The notes beneath the pieces are model-generated. The model had not been told where the DNA came from. It saw only the letters and a program-made list of their open reading frames with translations, and did no database searches. Shown piece after piece: positions 1 through 8,294 of a DNA stretch of 64,000 nucleotides. Source of the stretch: Haloferax denitrificans ATCC 35960 (GTDB lineage Archaea; Halobacteriota; Halobacteria; Halobacteriales; Haloferacaceae); NCBI RefSeq assembly GCF_000337795.1, contig NZ_AOLP01000012.1, positions 1 to 64,000 of the forward strand, written 5' to 3'. The translations under genes and the position numbers were made by a program. Numbering within the stretch: position 1 is the first letter of the stretch; each line of letters starts with the position of its first letter.

Positions 1-1578
1 CCGCCGGGCGCGGACGCCGTCGTCATCGTCGAGCGCACCGAGGAGCGAGACGGCTCGCTCGTCGTCTACTCGGCGGTCGCCCCCGGCGACAGCGTGATGC
101 CCGCCGGAACCGACATCGCCGCCGGCGCTCGCGCGCTCGGCCCCGGGACGCGCCTGACCCCCCGCGAAATCGGCCTGCTGTCGGCGCTCGGCGTCGACGA
201 GGTGCCGGTCCGCGGGAAGCCGACCGTGGGCATCGTCTCGACCGGCGACGAACTCGTCCGGCCGGGCGACGAACTGCGCTCGGAGGCGGGCGAAATCTAC
301 GACGTGAACTCCTACACCATCGCCGCGGGCGTCGAAGAGGCCGGCGGCGTGCCGAAGCTCTACCCCCACGCGGGCGACGACTACGAGGAGATGGAGCGCC
401 TGCTCCGCCGGGCGGCCGACGAGTGCGACCTCGTGCTCTCGTCTGGCTCGACGTCCGCGAGCGCGGTCGACGTCATCTACCGCGTGGTCGAAGAGCGCGG
501 CGAACTCCTGCTTCACGGCGTCTCCGTCAAGCCCGGCAAACCCATGCTCGTCGGCACGCTCGGCGAGGGGAGCGCCTACATCGGTCTGCCGGGCTACCCG
601 GTGTCGGCGCTCACCATCTTCCGGACGTTCGTCGCGCCGGCGGTCCGCGACGCCGCGGGCCTCCCGGAGCCCCGGACGGCGACGGTCGAGGGCGCGATGG
701 CCGCCCGCGAGCGGTACGCCGAGGGGCGGACGCGGCTCATGCCCGTCGGCCTCGTCGACGACGGCGACGGCAACACGCTCGTCTACCCCGTCGACAAGGG
801 GTCGGGCGCGACGACGAGCCTCGTCGAGGCCGACGGCGTCGTCGAGGTCCCGGCAGACGTGGAGTACCTCGCCGAGGGCGAGTCGGTGACGGTCCAGCTG
901 TTCTCGCCCGACGTTCGCGCGCCGGACCTGCTCGGCGTCGGCGAGGACGACCCCGCGCTCTCGCGCGTCCTCGACCGCGTGTCGTCGCCGCGGTACCTGC
1001 CGTTCGGCTCCCGCGAGGGCCTGCGACGGCTCCGAGACGGCATCTCCGACGTGGCCGTCGTCGCGGGCGACCGGGGTGACGCCATCGACGGCATCGACGC
1101 GGTCGAACTCGGTTCGTGGACCCGCGAGTGGGGGCTCGTGGTGCCCGCCGGCAACCCCGATGGGGTCTCCGGGCTCGCGGACCTCGTGGACGGCGACCTC
1201 AGCTTCGTCAACCGGGATTCGAACTCCGGCCTGCGGACCGACCTCGGCAACGCGGTCGCCGCTCTCGCCGACGAGCGCGGGACGACCCGCCACGAACTCG
1301 TCGAGTCCATCGAGGGGTTCGACCGGGGGTCGAAGGCGTTCGAAAGCCCCGCGCGGGCGGTCGCCGCCGGCCGCGCCGACGCCGGACTCGGTCTCCGCGC
1401 GACCGCCGACTCGCTCGGGCTCGACTTCGTCTCGCTCGGGACACAGCCGGTCGCCGTCCTCGCGAACCCCGACCGGGCCGAGAAACCCGGCGTCGATTCG
1501 TTCCGCGACGCGCTCGCGGCGAGCGACGACGTGTTTGCCGCCCTCGCAGGGGTCGAGAGGGGCCAAGCGCCGCGGTAA
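1..1578 (+). CDS. moeA: Molybdopterin molybdenumtransferase MoeA fused to a C-terminal binding-protein domain (5' truncated)
   Basis: The frame is open from the first base, so the N-terminus lies outside the window. The visible part starts in the MoeA central domain (GADAVVIVE). It continues into the Mog-like molybdopterin-binding fold, with STGDEL, the SSGSTS glycine/serine loop and the GLPGYPVSAL motif. MoeA inserts molybdate into adenylylated molybdopterin in the cytoplasm. After about residue 310 a second domain of roughly 200 residues resembles the PBP-like domain that some archaea fuse to MoeA (NRDSNSGLR signature). This is the fused MoeA type, often present beside a plain MoeA. The molybdate-type transporter at 19248 fits the same pathway. 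The ligand of the extra domain is unknown. Confidence 0.9.
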   Translation, partial: PPGADAVVIVERTEERDGSLVVYSAVAPGDSVMPAGTDIAAGARALGPGTRLTPREIGLLSALGVDEVPVRGKPTVGIVSTGDELVRPGDELRSEAGEIYDVNSYTIAAGVEEAGGVPKLYPHAGDDYEEMERLLRRAADECDLVLSSGSTSASAVDVIYRVVEERGELLLHGVSVKPGKPMLVGTLGEGSAYIGLPGYPVSALTIFRTFVAPAVRDAAGLPEPRTATVEGAMAARERYAEGRTRLMPVGLVDDGDGNTLVYPVDKGSGATTSLVEADGVVEVPADVEYLAEGESVTVQLFSPDVRAPDLLGVGEDDPALSRVLDRVSSPRYLPFGSREGLRRLRDGISDVAVVAGDRGDAIDGIDAVELGSWTREWGLVVPAGNPDGVSGLADLVDGDLSFVNRDSNSGLRTDLGNAVAALADERGTTRHELVESIEGFDRGSKAFESPARAVAAGRADAGLGLRATADSLGLDFVSLGTQPVAVLANPDRAEKPGVDSFRDALAASDDVFAALAGVERGQAPR

Positions 1579-1677
1579 CGTTTTAGAAAGCCGCCGGGAG
1601 CGGTTCAGATATTCGCGTTTCGCTGAAGTATAAACTAAGTGGAACGTTTTTATCCACGTAGCGTGTATATCTGGTAT

Positions 1678-2424
1678 ATGAACCGCCCTCTGAAGGTCCT
1701 ACACGTCGACGACGACCCCGAGATGCTCGCCCTCTCGGCCGCCGCGTTCCGCCAACTCGACGCCGTCTCCTTTCGCACCGCCGAGTCGGCGACCGAGGCG
1801 CTCGACGTCATCTCCGCCGAGTCGGTCGACTGCGTCGTGAGCGACTCGCTCGTCCTCCCAAACGGCGTCCCGCTCGTCAAGGCAGTCCGACAGAAACACG
1901 CGGACATTCCCATCCTCCTGTTCACGGCGAAAGAGTGGCCCGAGGTCGCCGACGTCGCCGCGACCGCCGGCGTCACCGAGTACGTCCAGAAAGCCGGTCC
2001 CGGCGACCTCGCGACGGTCCTCCAGCGGGTCCGCGACCTCGTCGACGACGACAGCGTCGACTCCGCGCTCGCCGTCGGGGTTTCCGCGGTCACGCGGGCC
2101 CTCGAAGAACACGCCGACGCGACCGCCGAGGCGTCGTTCGGCCTCGACGACAACTGGGAACTCGTCGGGCAGTGGCTCGGCGACGATGAACTCGGCATCG
2201 TCATCGTGGAGTCCGTCGAGTCCTACGGCGGACTCTCGGCCATCGAGACGCCGCTGTACGAGTACATCGACACCGACGCGCTGGAAGAACTGCTCCGCCC
2301 CGTCGTCGAAGACGAAGAGCGCCCCGGCATCGAGGTCCGGTTCCCCTACGAGGACATCCAAGTCGCCGTCACGAGCACCGGCGACATCTTCGCCCGCCCG
2401 TCGACCGAGCGGACGCTCTCCTGA
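1678..2424 (+). CDS. Response regulator with receiver domain and HalOD1-type output domain
   Basis: The N-terminal ~120 residues are a CheY-like receiver: acidic pair in VDDDPEM, phospho-acceptor Asp in VVSDSLV, then the LLFTAKE threonine region and a VQKAG lysine. The C-terminal ~80 residues (YEYIDTDALEELL, then a short beta hairpin) match the haloarchaeal HalOD1 output domain. No DNA-binding helix-turn-helix is seen, so output is probably by protein contact. I chose the ATG at 1678 over a GTG 39 nt upstream because a TATA-like TTTTTATCC lies about 27 nt before it, as expected for a leaderless mRNA. No histidine kinase is adjacent. Confidence 0.85.
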   Translation: MNRPLKVLHVDDDPEMLALSAAAFRQLDAVSFRTAESATEALDVISAESVDCVVSDSLVLPNGVPLVKAVRQKHADIPILLFTAKEWPEVADVAATAGVTEYVQKAGPGDLATVLQRVRDLVDDDSVDSALAVGVSAVTRALEEHADATAEASFGLDDNWELVGQWLGDDELGIVIVESVESYGGLSAIETPLYEYIDTDALEELLRPVVEDEERPGIEVRFPYEDIQVAVTSTGDIFARPSTERTLS

Positions 2425-2438
2425 GCGTCGGCTCCTCA

Positions 2439-2467
2439 TTTTCGTCTTCGTCTTCGTCTTCGTTTTC
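2439..2467. repeat. Short hexanucleotide repeat with T-tracts between convergent genes
   Basis: The spacer between the response regulator and the convergent HAD gene holds about three tandem copies of TTCGTC, flanked by TTTT on both sides. Its position and U-rich plus-strand transcript suggest a termination region. A similar element sits at 24836. Confidence 0.5.
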
Positions 2468-2486
2468 TCGCCCGCCGAGTCGAACC

Positions 2487-3155
2487 TCAGCCGGACCGGA
2501 CGAGGTCGTCGAAGCTCTCGACGCGGTACTCGCCGAGCACGCATCGCCCGCGGTGTTCCGAGCCGTGGCGTTCGACGTGGATGCCGTCCAAGCCGGCGTT
2601 CCACGCGGCCCCGATGTCGCTTTCGCCGTCGCCGGCGAGCACGCCCGCGGTGCCGCCGTCGGTCAGGAGCCGGTCGTCGAGCCCCAGTTCGCCGATGGCG
2701 CGTCGGACCGGCGCGGCGTCGGGTTTCCACCCCGTCTCCTCGGTACAGCAGACGACGGTATCGAACCAGTCGCGCACGTCGAGGTGGTCCAACACGGGGT
2801 CGGTCAGGAACTGCTGGCAGTGGGTGACGATGCCGACCGGGCGGCCGGCGGCGTGAATCTCCTCGATGAGACGCTCGGCGTCGTCGTGGAGGTACGTCAC
2901 TTCAGCTCGCTTTGCGGGGTCTTCCTCGCGGTGGAACGCGGGCCAGAACTCGGCGGGGTCGATACCCCACTCGCGGAGCATCGGGTCGCGCGCGCCGCCG
3001 AGCCCGTGCCAGATGGTCTCGGCTTCGCGGTCCGTGAACCGCCGGCCCAGTCGGTCGCCGACGCGGTCGAACACGTCGCGCGTGTACGACCAGTCGGCGT
3101 CGACGAGGGTTCCGTCGAGGTCGAACAGCCAGAAATCGTAGTCATCGGCGACCAT
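2487..3155 (-). CDS. HAD-superfamily hydrolase, phosphoglycolate phosphatase-like
   Basis: A 222-residue protein with all four HAD motifs: DLDGTLVD near the N-terminus (nucleophile Asp), VTHC (motif II), the Lys of GWKPD (motif III) and AGDGESDIGA (motif IV acidic pair). A helical cap lies between motifs I and II, as in subfamily IA phosphatases. It probably dephosphorylates a small cytoplasmic metabolite, substrate unknown. A TATA-like element (GATAAATG on the plus strand, 3182-3189) about 27 nt upstream supports the ATG at 3155 and a leaderless transcript. Confidence 0.85.
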   Translation of the reverse strand: MVADDYDFWLFDLDGTLVDADWSYTRDVFDRVGDRLGRRFTDREAETIWHGLGGARDPMLREWGIDPAEFWPAFHREEDPAKRAEVTYLHDDAERLIEEIHAAGRPVGIVTHCQQFLTDPVLDHLDVRDWFDTVVCCTEETGWKPDAAPVRRAIGELGLDDRLLTDGGTAGVLAGDGESDIGAAWNAGLDGIHVERHGSEHRGRCVLGEYRVESFDDLVRSG

Positions 3156-3201
3156 TCGGACAACACAGTACGTCAGGCGTGGATAAATGTCTTCCCCCGC
3201 G

Positions 3202-3597
3202 TCACGAATCGCTCGATTCGACGCGAATCGCGCTCCCGAGGTACTTGTGGAGCACCTCCCGGACCGAGTCGGCGTTGAACGCGTCGAGGTCCGCGGCGAC
3301 GGCCTCGCGGAAGGCGTCCAGCGACGCCTCGTCGGCCCGGAGTTCGGAGAACGAACACGAGACGACGTTCACGTCGAGCCACGACGCCGCGAGGTCGCGA
3401 GCGTGGCGCTCGTCGTTCACCTCGCCGCGCCACAGCGCGTCGCGGAACAACAGCCAGCCCTCCTCGCCGGGCGGCGGCGGCGTGACGCGGACCGTCGTCT
3501 CGAACTCCCGCGGGTCGGTCTCGACGTCGGCGGCCGCGTCGAGGCGGAAGCGGACCCGGAAGACGTAGGTGAGCGCCGCGGTCCCCTCGTCTGTCAC
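3202..3597 (-). CDS. LWR-salt protein (haloarchaeal family of unknown function)
   Basis: A 131-residue protein with the LWRGEVND segment that names the haloarchaeal LWR-salt family. No membrane segment or catalytic motif is evident. The frame stays open far upstream, but the GTG at 3597 is the best start: its GTGA overlaps the stop of the upstream pterin dehydratase by 4 nt, the usual arrangement for translational coupling. The function is unknown; the coupling suggests co-production with the dehydratase. Confidence 0.75.
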   Translation of the reverse strand: MTDEGTAALTYVFRVRFRLDAAADVETDPREFETTVRVTPPPPGEEGWLLFRDALWRGEVNDERHARDLAASWLDVNVVSCSFSELRADEASLDAFREAVAADLDAFNADSVREVLHKYLGSAIRVESSDS

Positions 3598-3869
3598 AGC
3601 TCGTCGTCGAACAGGTCGGCGAGCCGGAGGTCTTTGTCGGTGATGCCGCCCTCCTCGTGACTCGTGAGGCGGACTTCGACCTCTTGATATCGAATCGTTA
3701 TCTCGGGGTGGTGGAACTCCTCTTCTGCGACCTCGCCCACGCTGGCGGCGAACGCGACGCCGTCGAGGTAGTCGTCGAACTCGTAGACGCGGACGATTTC
3801 GTCGCCGTCGCGTTCCCAACCCGACCCGAGCTGTGCGTCGATTTCGTCGTCCGAGAGCAGGTCTGCCAT
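3594..3869 (-). CDS. Pterin-4a-carbinolamine dehydratase
   Basis: A 91-residue protein of the PCD/DCoH family. The central FHHPEITIRYQEVEVRL stretch carries the conserved histidines and the H-x-P-E strand of the active site. The enzyme dehydrates 4a-hydroxytetrahydrobiopterin and regenerates reduced pterin. I chose the ATG at 3869 rather than the ATG seven codons upstream because a TATA-like element (CTTATCG, minus strand, near 3896) fits a leaderless start there. The downstream LWR-salt gene overlaps it by 4 nt. MptA at 34811 is the other pterin enzyme in the window; no aromatic amino-acid hydroxylase is nearby. Confidence 0.85.
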   Translation of the reverse strand: MADLLSDDEIDAQLGSGWERDGDEIVRVYEFDDYLDGVAFAASVGEVAEEEFHHPEITIRYQEVEVRLTSHEEGGITDKDLRLADLFDDEL

Positions 3870-3914
3870 GCCGAACCCGTCGGGTGGCACCCCGATAAGG
3901 ATTCTGCCGGACTG

Positions 3915-4442
3915 TCAGGTCCCGCCCGCGCGGAGGACGAACCGCGGCCCCGTCAGGAGCCGTCGCCCCTTGCGGTCGCGGCCGCGGACGATGCGTCCCG
4001 TGACCGACACCTCGTCGCCGCGGGCGACGACCCCCGGCACTTCCTCGCCGCCGAACGCGACGTGGCCGGCCGGCGGAACGCGGACCCGAACCTCGCCGGT
4101 CGGGTCACGGAGAACGAACGGGCGCGTCGCGCGGCCGACAACCGACCGACCGGCCTCCCCTCGTCGGTCGCCGGCGCTCGCGTCGTCCCGCCAGACCTCG
4201 ACCGCCGGCCCGTCGCCCGCGACTCCCGCGACGGTGCCGACGACGGTCGCCCGTGCGACGCCGTCGAGGTCGCACACCCGCCGTTTCGGGGTCGCCTCGA
4301 CGAGCCGGCGACGCGCCCGCGCACGGAGGCGGGTCACGAGATGCCGGCCGACGGTCGGCCACGCGCGGGCGGCGGCTCGTCGGCGGTCGGCGTCGAGTCG
4401 GGAGCGATGCGCGAGGCTCGTCGATTTCGGTCGGCGTCCCAT
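3915..4442 (-). CDS. Conserved hypothetical protein with an OB/GIDE-like C-terminal domain
   Basis: 175 residues. The first ~55 are unusually basic for a haloarchaeal protein (many Arg, RARARRR run). The remaining ~110 form a predicted all-beta domain with FVLRDPTGEVRVRVP followed by a DEVSVTGRI strand. This resembles the small beta domain of GIDE-type proteins and OB folds. No membrane anchor is visible, unlike typical GIDE proteins. A TATA-like CTTATCC (minus strand, near 4469) supports the start. The basic N-terminus could bind nucleic acid; that is inference. Confidence 0.6.
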   Translation of the reverse strand: MGRRPKSTSLAHRSRLDADRRRAAARAWPTVGRHLVTRLRARARRRLVEATPKRRVCDLDGVARATVVGTVAGVAGDGPAVEVWRDDASAGDRRGEAGRSVVGRATRPFVLRDPTGEVRVRVPPAGHVAFGGEEVPGVVARGDEVSVTGRIVRGRDRKGRRLLTGPRFVLRAGGT

Positions 4443-4504
4443 CGACGCGGGGTGGTCCCGCGTTCGGATAAGAAGGTTCGCTCGCCGCCCGCTTCGGCCG
4501 CCAG

Positions 4505-5899
4505 TCAGTCGTCGGAGAGCTGTTCGAGGACGCGCCGGGGCACCTCGCCTTCGAGCGCCTCACGGTCGAGGTCCTCTGGCGGCTCGCCCGAGAACTCGAT
4601 GGACGGCCCGGACGGCTCGGACGGCCCGGCGGAGTCCGACCCGCCGAGGTCGTCGAAGCCGGGGTCGAAAAGCCGCATGGCGGTCTGGATGGTCGTCCAG
4701 TCGTCGTCGCCGGCGGCGTCGCGGAGGCTCTTGGTCGGCGCGGCGAGAATCTGGCCGACGAGCGCGTCCGCGAGCGACTCGACCGTCTCGCGCTGTTCGT
4801 CGGTGAGGTCGCCCTGCGCTTCGAGCTTTGACAGCGCCGTCGACACCTCGCGGCGCTTGACGTGCTCTGCGGCCTCGTACATCGAGCTGATGGCCTCGTC
4901 GGCGCGCTTGCGCTTGTAGGCGGCGAGCAGGCGGTCGAACTCCTCGTCTATCATCGCCTCGACCTCGCGGGCGGCCTCCTCGCGGCGCTCCGCGGTCCGG
5001 TCGGTCACCGTCTCCAAATCGTCGATGTCGCGGACGCGGACGCCGTCGATGTCGGCGGCGGCGGGGTCGACGTCCCGCGGCTGGGCGATGTCGATGAGCA
5101 TCGTCTCGCCGGCGTCGTCCAACTGGTCCGGCGTGACGACGTAGTCGGGACTGCTCGTCGCCGTGATGACGAGGTCGGCGTCGCGGAGGCGACCGCGGAG
5201 GTCGCCCAGTCCCGCGGCCTCCGAGACGCCCGGCACCTCGCGGGTGAGGTGGCGGGCGTTGGCGACCGTCCGGTTCGCGACGACGAGGTCGCCCACGTCG
5301 ACCGACGCGAGCGCCTTGGTCGCGAGCGTGCCCATCTCGCCGGCTCCCACGACGAGGGCGTCCACCTCGCCGACGGGGGCGTCGAGTTCGGCCCGGGCGA
5401 GCCTGACGGCGGCGCTCCCGAGCGAGACGGCGCCCTCGTTGATTGCCGTCTCGTCGCGGGCGCGCTCGCCGACGTGGACGGCCTTCATGAGCGCGTCTTC
5501 GAGCATCGGGCCGATGGCGTCGCGTTCGCGGGCGGCCTCGATGCCGGCTTTGACCTGTCCGAGAATCTGGTCCTCGCCGAGGACGAGCGATTCGAGCCCC
5601 GACGCCACGCGCATGAGGTGGCGGAGGGTCTCTTCGTGGTCCATGTAGCGGACGCTCCCGTCTCGGACGTCGGGAGCGAAATCGTCGAGCGCGCGGCGGC
5701 CGTCGGCCGCGTCGTCGGTGACGACGTACGCCTCGGCGCGGTTACACGTCTGCAGGGAAAACGCCTCGGAGACGCCGTCGCAGGCGAGGAGTCGCTCGAC
5801 GACCGTCCGAACGTCGTCGCTCGACGCGGCCTCAATCTCGCGAACGCTGGCCCGGTCGTGGGCGACGCTCACACCGGAGATGACGCCCGAATCTCTCAT
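4505..5899 (-). CDS. hemA: Glutamyl-tRNA reductase HemA
   Basis: 464 residues. It reduces glutamyl-tRNA(Glu) to glutamate-1-semialdehyde, the first committed step of C5-pathway tetrapyrrole synthesis. The catalytic Cys is in LQTCNRAEAYV (about residue 52). An NADPH-binding Rossmann segment follows (VVGAGEMGTLATKAL) with TATSSPDYV, and the C-terminal dimerisation helices are present. The last ~45 residues are an acidic, proline/serine-rich tail beyond the usual core. The start ATG overlaps the upstream stop as ATGA. It is the last gene of a three-gene operon that starts with sirohaem decarboxylase. Confidence 0.95.
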   Translation of the reverse strand: MRDSGVISGVSVAHDRASVREIEAASSDDVRTVVERLLACDGVSEAFSLQTCNRAEAYVVTDDAADGRRALDDFAPDVRDGSVRYMDHEETLRHLMRVASGLESLVLGEDQILGQVKAGIEAARERDAIGPMLEDALMKAVHVGERARDETAINEGAVSLGSAAVRLARAELDAPVGEVDALVVGAGEMGTLATKALASVDVGDLVVANRTVANARHLTREVPGVSEAAGLGDLRGRLRDADLVITATSSPDYVVTPDQLDDAGETMLIDIAQPRDVDPAAADIDGVRVRDIDDLETVTDRTAERREEAAREVEAMIDEEFDRLLAAYKRKRADEAISSMYEAAEHVKRREVSTALSKLEAQGDLTDEQRETVESLADALVGQILAAPTKSLRDAAGDDDWTTIQTAMRLFDPGFDDLGGSDSAGPSEPSGPSIEFSGEPPEDLDREALEGEVPRRVLEQLSDD

Positions 5900-6543
5900 G
5901 AATCACCTCGCTGTGTGTCTCGTATCACGCGCGCTGCCTCTCGTCGGGGGTTTGCATCGCCGGTACGTAAAGCCTTCCAAACCGACGGGTCTCGCACGAC
6001 CGCGCGAATCGCATCACGGCGCTCTGTTGGCGACCGGTCGGACGCCTTGAGCTCCGCGCGAAGCTCCGCGGTCAGCGCGGCCATCTCGCCCGCCCCCGCC
6101 AACTCGGCTTCGACGCGCTCTCGGAGGTGCTTCGAGAGGGCCGGGCTCGCGCCGCCGGTCGTGATCGCCACTGACACGTCGCCGTCCTCGACGGTGGCCG
6201 GGACGACCACGCTCCCCGCGTCGCGCTCGCCGCTCCGGTCAGCCCGGTTGACGAGTGCGCCGGCGTCTCGGGCCGCCGCGACGACCGCGTCGTTCACGGC
6301 GTCGTCGTCAGTCGCGGCAACGACGAGCGCCGGGGCGAACCGCTCGACCCAGTCGGGCACCTCGTCGGGCGCGGGGGCCGCTCGAACGAGTTCCGCGTCG
6401 CCGAAGTCGCGGTCGGCGAACTCGGGGCTGACGACGACGGTCCGCGCCTCGCGGGCGAACCGGCGGGCCTTCCGCGCGCCGACGGGCCCCCCGCCGAAGA
6501 CGACGACCGTCTCGTCGGAGAGGTCGTGGACAAGCGGAATCAT
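5896..6543 (-). CDS. Precorrin-2 dehydrogenase (Met8/CysG N-terminal type)
   Basis: 215 residues. An N-terminal NAD-binding Rossmann fold (VVFGGGPVGARKARRF) is followed by VVAATDD and VNRADRSGERDAGSVVVPA, the signature of siroheme-synthase N-terminal domains. It oxidises precorrin-2 to sirohydrochlorin and may also chelate iron. The catalytic Asp common to Met8 enzymes falls in the ATDDDAVND region. It starts one base after the stop of the sirohaem decarboxylase and overlaps hemA by 4 nt, so the three proteins act in one pathway: glutamyl-tRNA reduction at entry and sirohaem formation and use at the branch. Confidence 0.92.
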   Translation of the reverse strand: MIPLVHDLSDETVVVFGGGPVGARKARRFAREARTVVVSPEFADRDFGDAELVRAAPAPDEVPDWVERFAPALVVAATDDDAVNDAVVAAARDAGALVNRADRSGERDAGSVVVPATVEDGDVSVAITTGGASPALSKHLRERVEAELAGAGEMAALTAELRAELKASDRSPTERRDAIRAVVRDPSVWKALRTGDANPRREAARVIRDTQRGDS

Positions 6544-6544
6544 C

Positions 6545-7606
6545 TCACTCCGTGTTCGCCTCGGCTCGTTCGTCCAGCCTGATTCCCGTCTTCTTCAGGA
6601 TGCGCGTCGAGAACAGGGTGTCCCAGTCGTCGTCGCCGACGTCCCAGTAGTCGCTCATGACCTCGCGCACCTGTTCGATGCGGGCCTCGCTTTCCTCCTC
6701 GGAGCGGCCGTGGGTCATCGCGAAGAAGTTGTACGGCCAGACGCCCTCGTGTCGCGGCCGGCGGTAGCAGTGGGTGACGAAGTCCAGCGCGGCGATTTCG
6801 GGGCCGACCTCCAGCACGAGGTCGTCGGGGACGTTCCAGACGGTCATCCCGTTTTCCGAGTAGCCGAGCGCGTAGTGGTTCGGGATGACGCCGACGCGGC
6901 GGACCTTCCCCTCCAGATTGAACCGCTTGATGGTCTCGACGACCCACGCCGGGTCCTGTCCGACTGCCTCCGCCACGTCGGCGTAGGGCGTCTCCGTAAT
7001 CGGCAGGCCGCCCTGAATCTCCATGACGAGGTCGCGCTCGTCGGGCGTCAGTGCGCGCGCGTCCGTCGGCTCCACGTCGGGGCCGAGATGCGAGAGGTCG
7101 AGGTCGCCGTCCGAGATGGGACCGTCGAGGAGGAACTTCGCGCCGACGTGGAACTCGCGGCGCTTGGGCATGTTGTACGTCGCTTGGCCCGTCTCGGCTT
7201 CGATGTCGCCGAGCACCTCCTCGACCCGCGACTCGTCGGCGACCGAGACGACGAACCACATGTTCAGGTGGGGGTGCTCGCGCTCGTAGTTGTGCGCGAC
7301 CTCGCGGTGGGCGTTCACCTGCTCGGCCACCTCGTCGAACCGCTCTGGGGGCGCGTGCATGGCGACGAGCGTCGCCGTGCCGCCGATTTCCTCGGCGTTG
7401 ACGAGCGCGCCGAACCGCGAGAGGACGCCCTCCTCGTCGAGCGTCCGCACCCGCTCGCAGAGGTCGGCCGCCGACACGTCCACCCCGCGCTCGCGGAGCG
7501 CGGCCGCCGCTGGCTCGAAGGGACGTTCGACGACGGGGAACCCGCCCTGGAAGGCGTTGACGATGGCGCGGTCGAGACGAGAGAGGTCCACGTCCGCCTG
7601 TATCAT
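6545..7606 (-). CDS. ahbAB: Sirohaem decarboxylase, fused AhbA-AhbB (Lrp/AsnC-like)
   Basis: 353 residues with two tandem AsnC/Lrp-like units. Unit one is about residues 1-165 (LDRAIVNAFQGGFPVVERPF, later HPHLNMWFVV). Unit two is about residues 185-340 (DLVMEIQGGLPITETPYADV, later HEGVWPYNFF). The I/F-QGGxP motif occurs in both, as in AhbA/AhbB and NirDL proteins. The heterodimer removes two acetate carboxyls from sirohaem to give 12,18-didecarboxysirohaem, the archaeal route to haem b. I chose the ATG at 7606 because a TATA-like element (plus-strand GATAAACG, 7629-7636) lies 27 nt upstream; an earlier ATG at 7654 precedes it. It is the first gene of the hem operon. Confidence 0.9.
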   Translation of the reverse strand: MIQADVDLSRLDRAIVNAFQGGFPVVERPFEPAAAALRERGVDVSAADLCERVRTLDEEGVLSRFGALVNAEEIGGTATLVAMHAPPERFDEVAEQVNAHREVAHNYEREHPHLNMWFVVSVADESRVEEVLGDIEAETGQATYNMPKRREFHVGAKFLLDGPISDGDLDLSHLGPDVEPTDARALTPDERDLVMEIQGGLPITETPYADVAEAVGQDPAWVVETIKRFNLEGKVRRVGVIPNHYALGYSENGMTVWNVPDDLVLEVGPEIAALDFVTHCYRRPRHEGVWPYNFFAMTHGRSEEESEARIEQVREVMSDYWDVGDDDWDTLFSTRILKKTGIRLDERAEANTE

Positions 7607-7787
7607 GCGCGTCACTCGGGATGCGAGGCGGATAAACGCCTCGCTTGTTCTCACCGCGGCGAACAGAACCGAACGCCCGGCGAACCGTCCGTGAACGGTC
7701 GACGCGAGCGGGGCGAGCGCCCCCGCTCGTGAAGTTAAAAAGGACGTTCGAGCGTCGACGGGCCGCGGCCCGCGTCGATTGACCGCC

Positions 7788-8186
7788 TCAGGGGACCGGC
7801 GTGACGCGGTCGACGTCGTCGAGCGCTTCGAGCCCCTCGACGATGGCGTCCTGGTCGGCGATGGCCTCGTAGTAGAACACGAGGTCGAACGTGCCGTCGC
7901 GGACGAGCTGTTGGCACTCCCAGACGAACTCGTCGTCCTCGACGGAGAGGCCCTGGAACTGGTTGGACGAGAAGTCGGTGTCGTCGTTGCCGGCGTAAAT
8001 CCACGCGTCGCCCTTCCCCGCGTGCTCGGCGATTACCTCGTTGATTTCGACGGTCAGATCCTGCATCTCCAGGTCCTCGCGGCTGGTGAGGTCGGTGTGG
8101 ACGATGGCCCCGACGAGTTCGATGTCGCCGGGTTCGAGGAGCGCGAGGGTCCGCTGGTAGAGGTCCTCGTCGATAGTCTCGCTCAT
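7788..8186 (-). CDS. Conserved haloarchaeal protein, DUF5778-like
   Basis: 132 acidic residues beginning MSETIDEDLYQRT. It contains LEPGDIELVGAIVHTDL, a WIYAGNDDTDF segment and FDLVFYYEA; the mixed alpha/beta pattern has no catalytic signature I can name. The frame stays open upstream only because it runs antisense to uppS; the ATG at 8186 follows a TATA-like element near 8210. It is divergent from the cis-prenyltransferase gene at 8295. The DUF5778 name is from memory of the family. Confidence 0.7.
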   Translation of the reverse strand: MSETIDEDLYQRTLALLEPGDIELVGAIVHTDLTSREDLEMQDLTVEINEVIAEHAGKGDAWIYAGNDDTDFSSNQFQGLSVEDDEFVWECQQLVRDGTFDLVFYYEAIADQDAIVEGLEALDDVDRVTPVP

Positions 8187-8294
8187 GTCCGAGTCTTCTC
8201 GGGGAGGTACAAACGGGTGGCGATTCGTCGCCCGGCGCACCGTGCGACGGTGTAACCCACAAGACACATTGCCTCGGGAGACGACCGACGGTAC

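Noticed and set aside
4862-7732. A 956-residue plus-strand frame across the hem operon
   Set aside because: It is an antisense shadow of ahbAB, precorrin-2 dehydrogenase and hemA; high GC leaves few stops.
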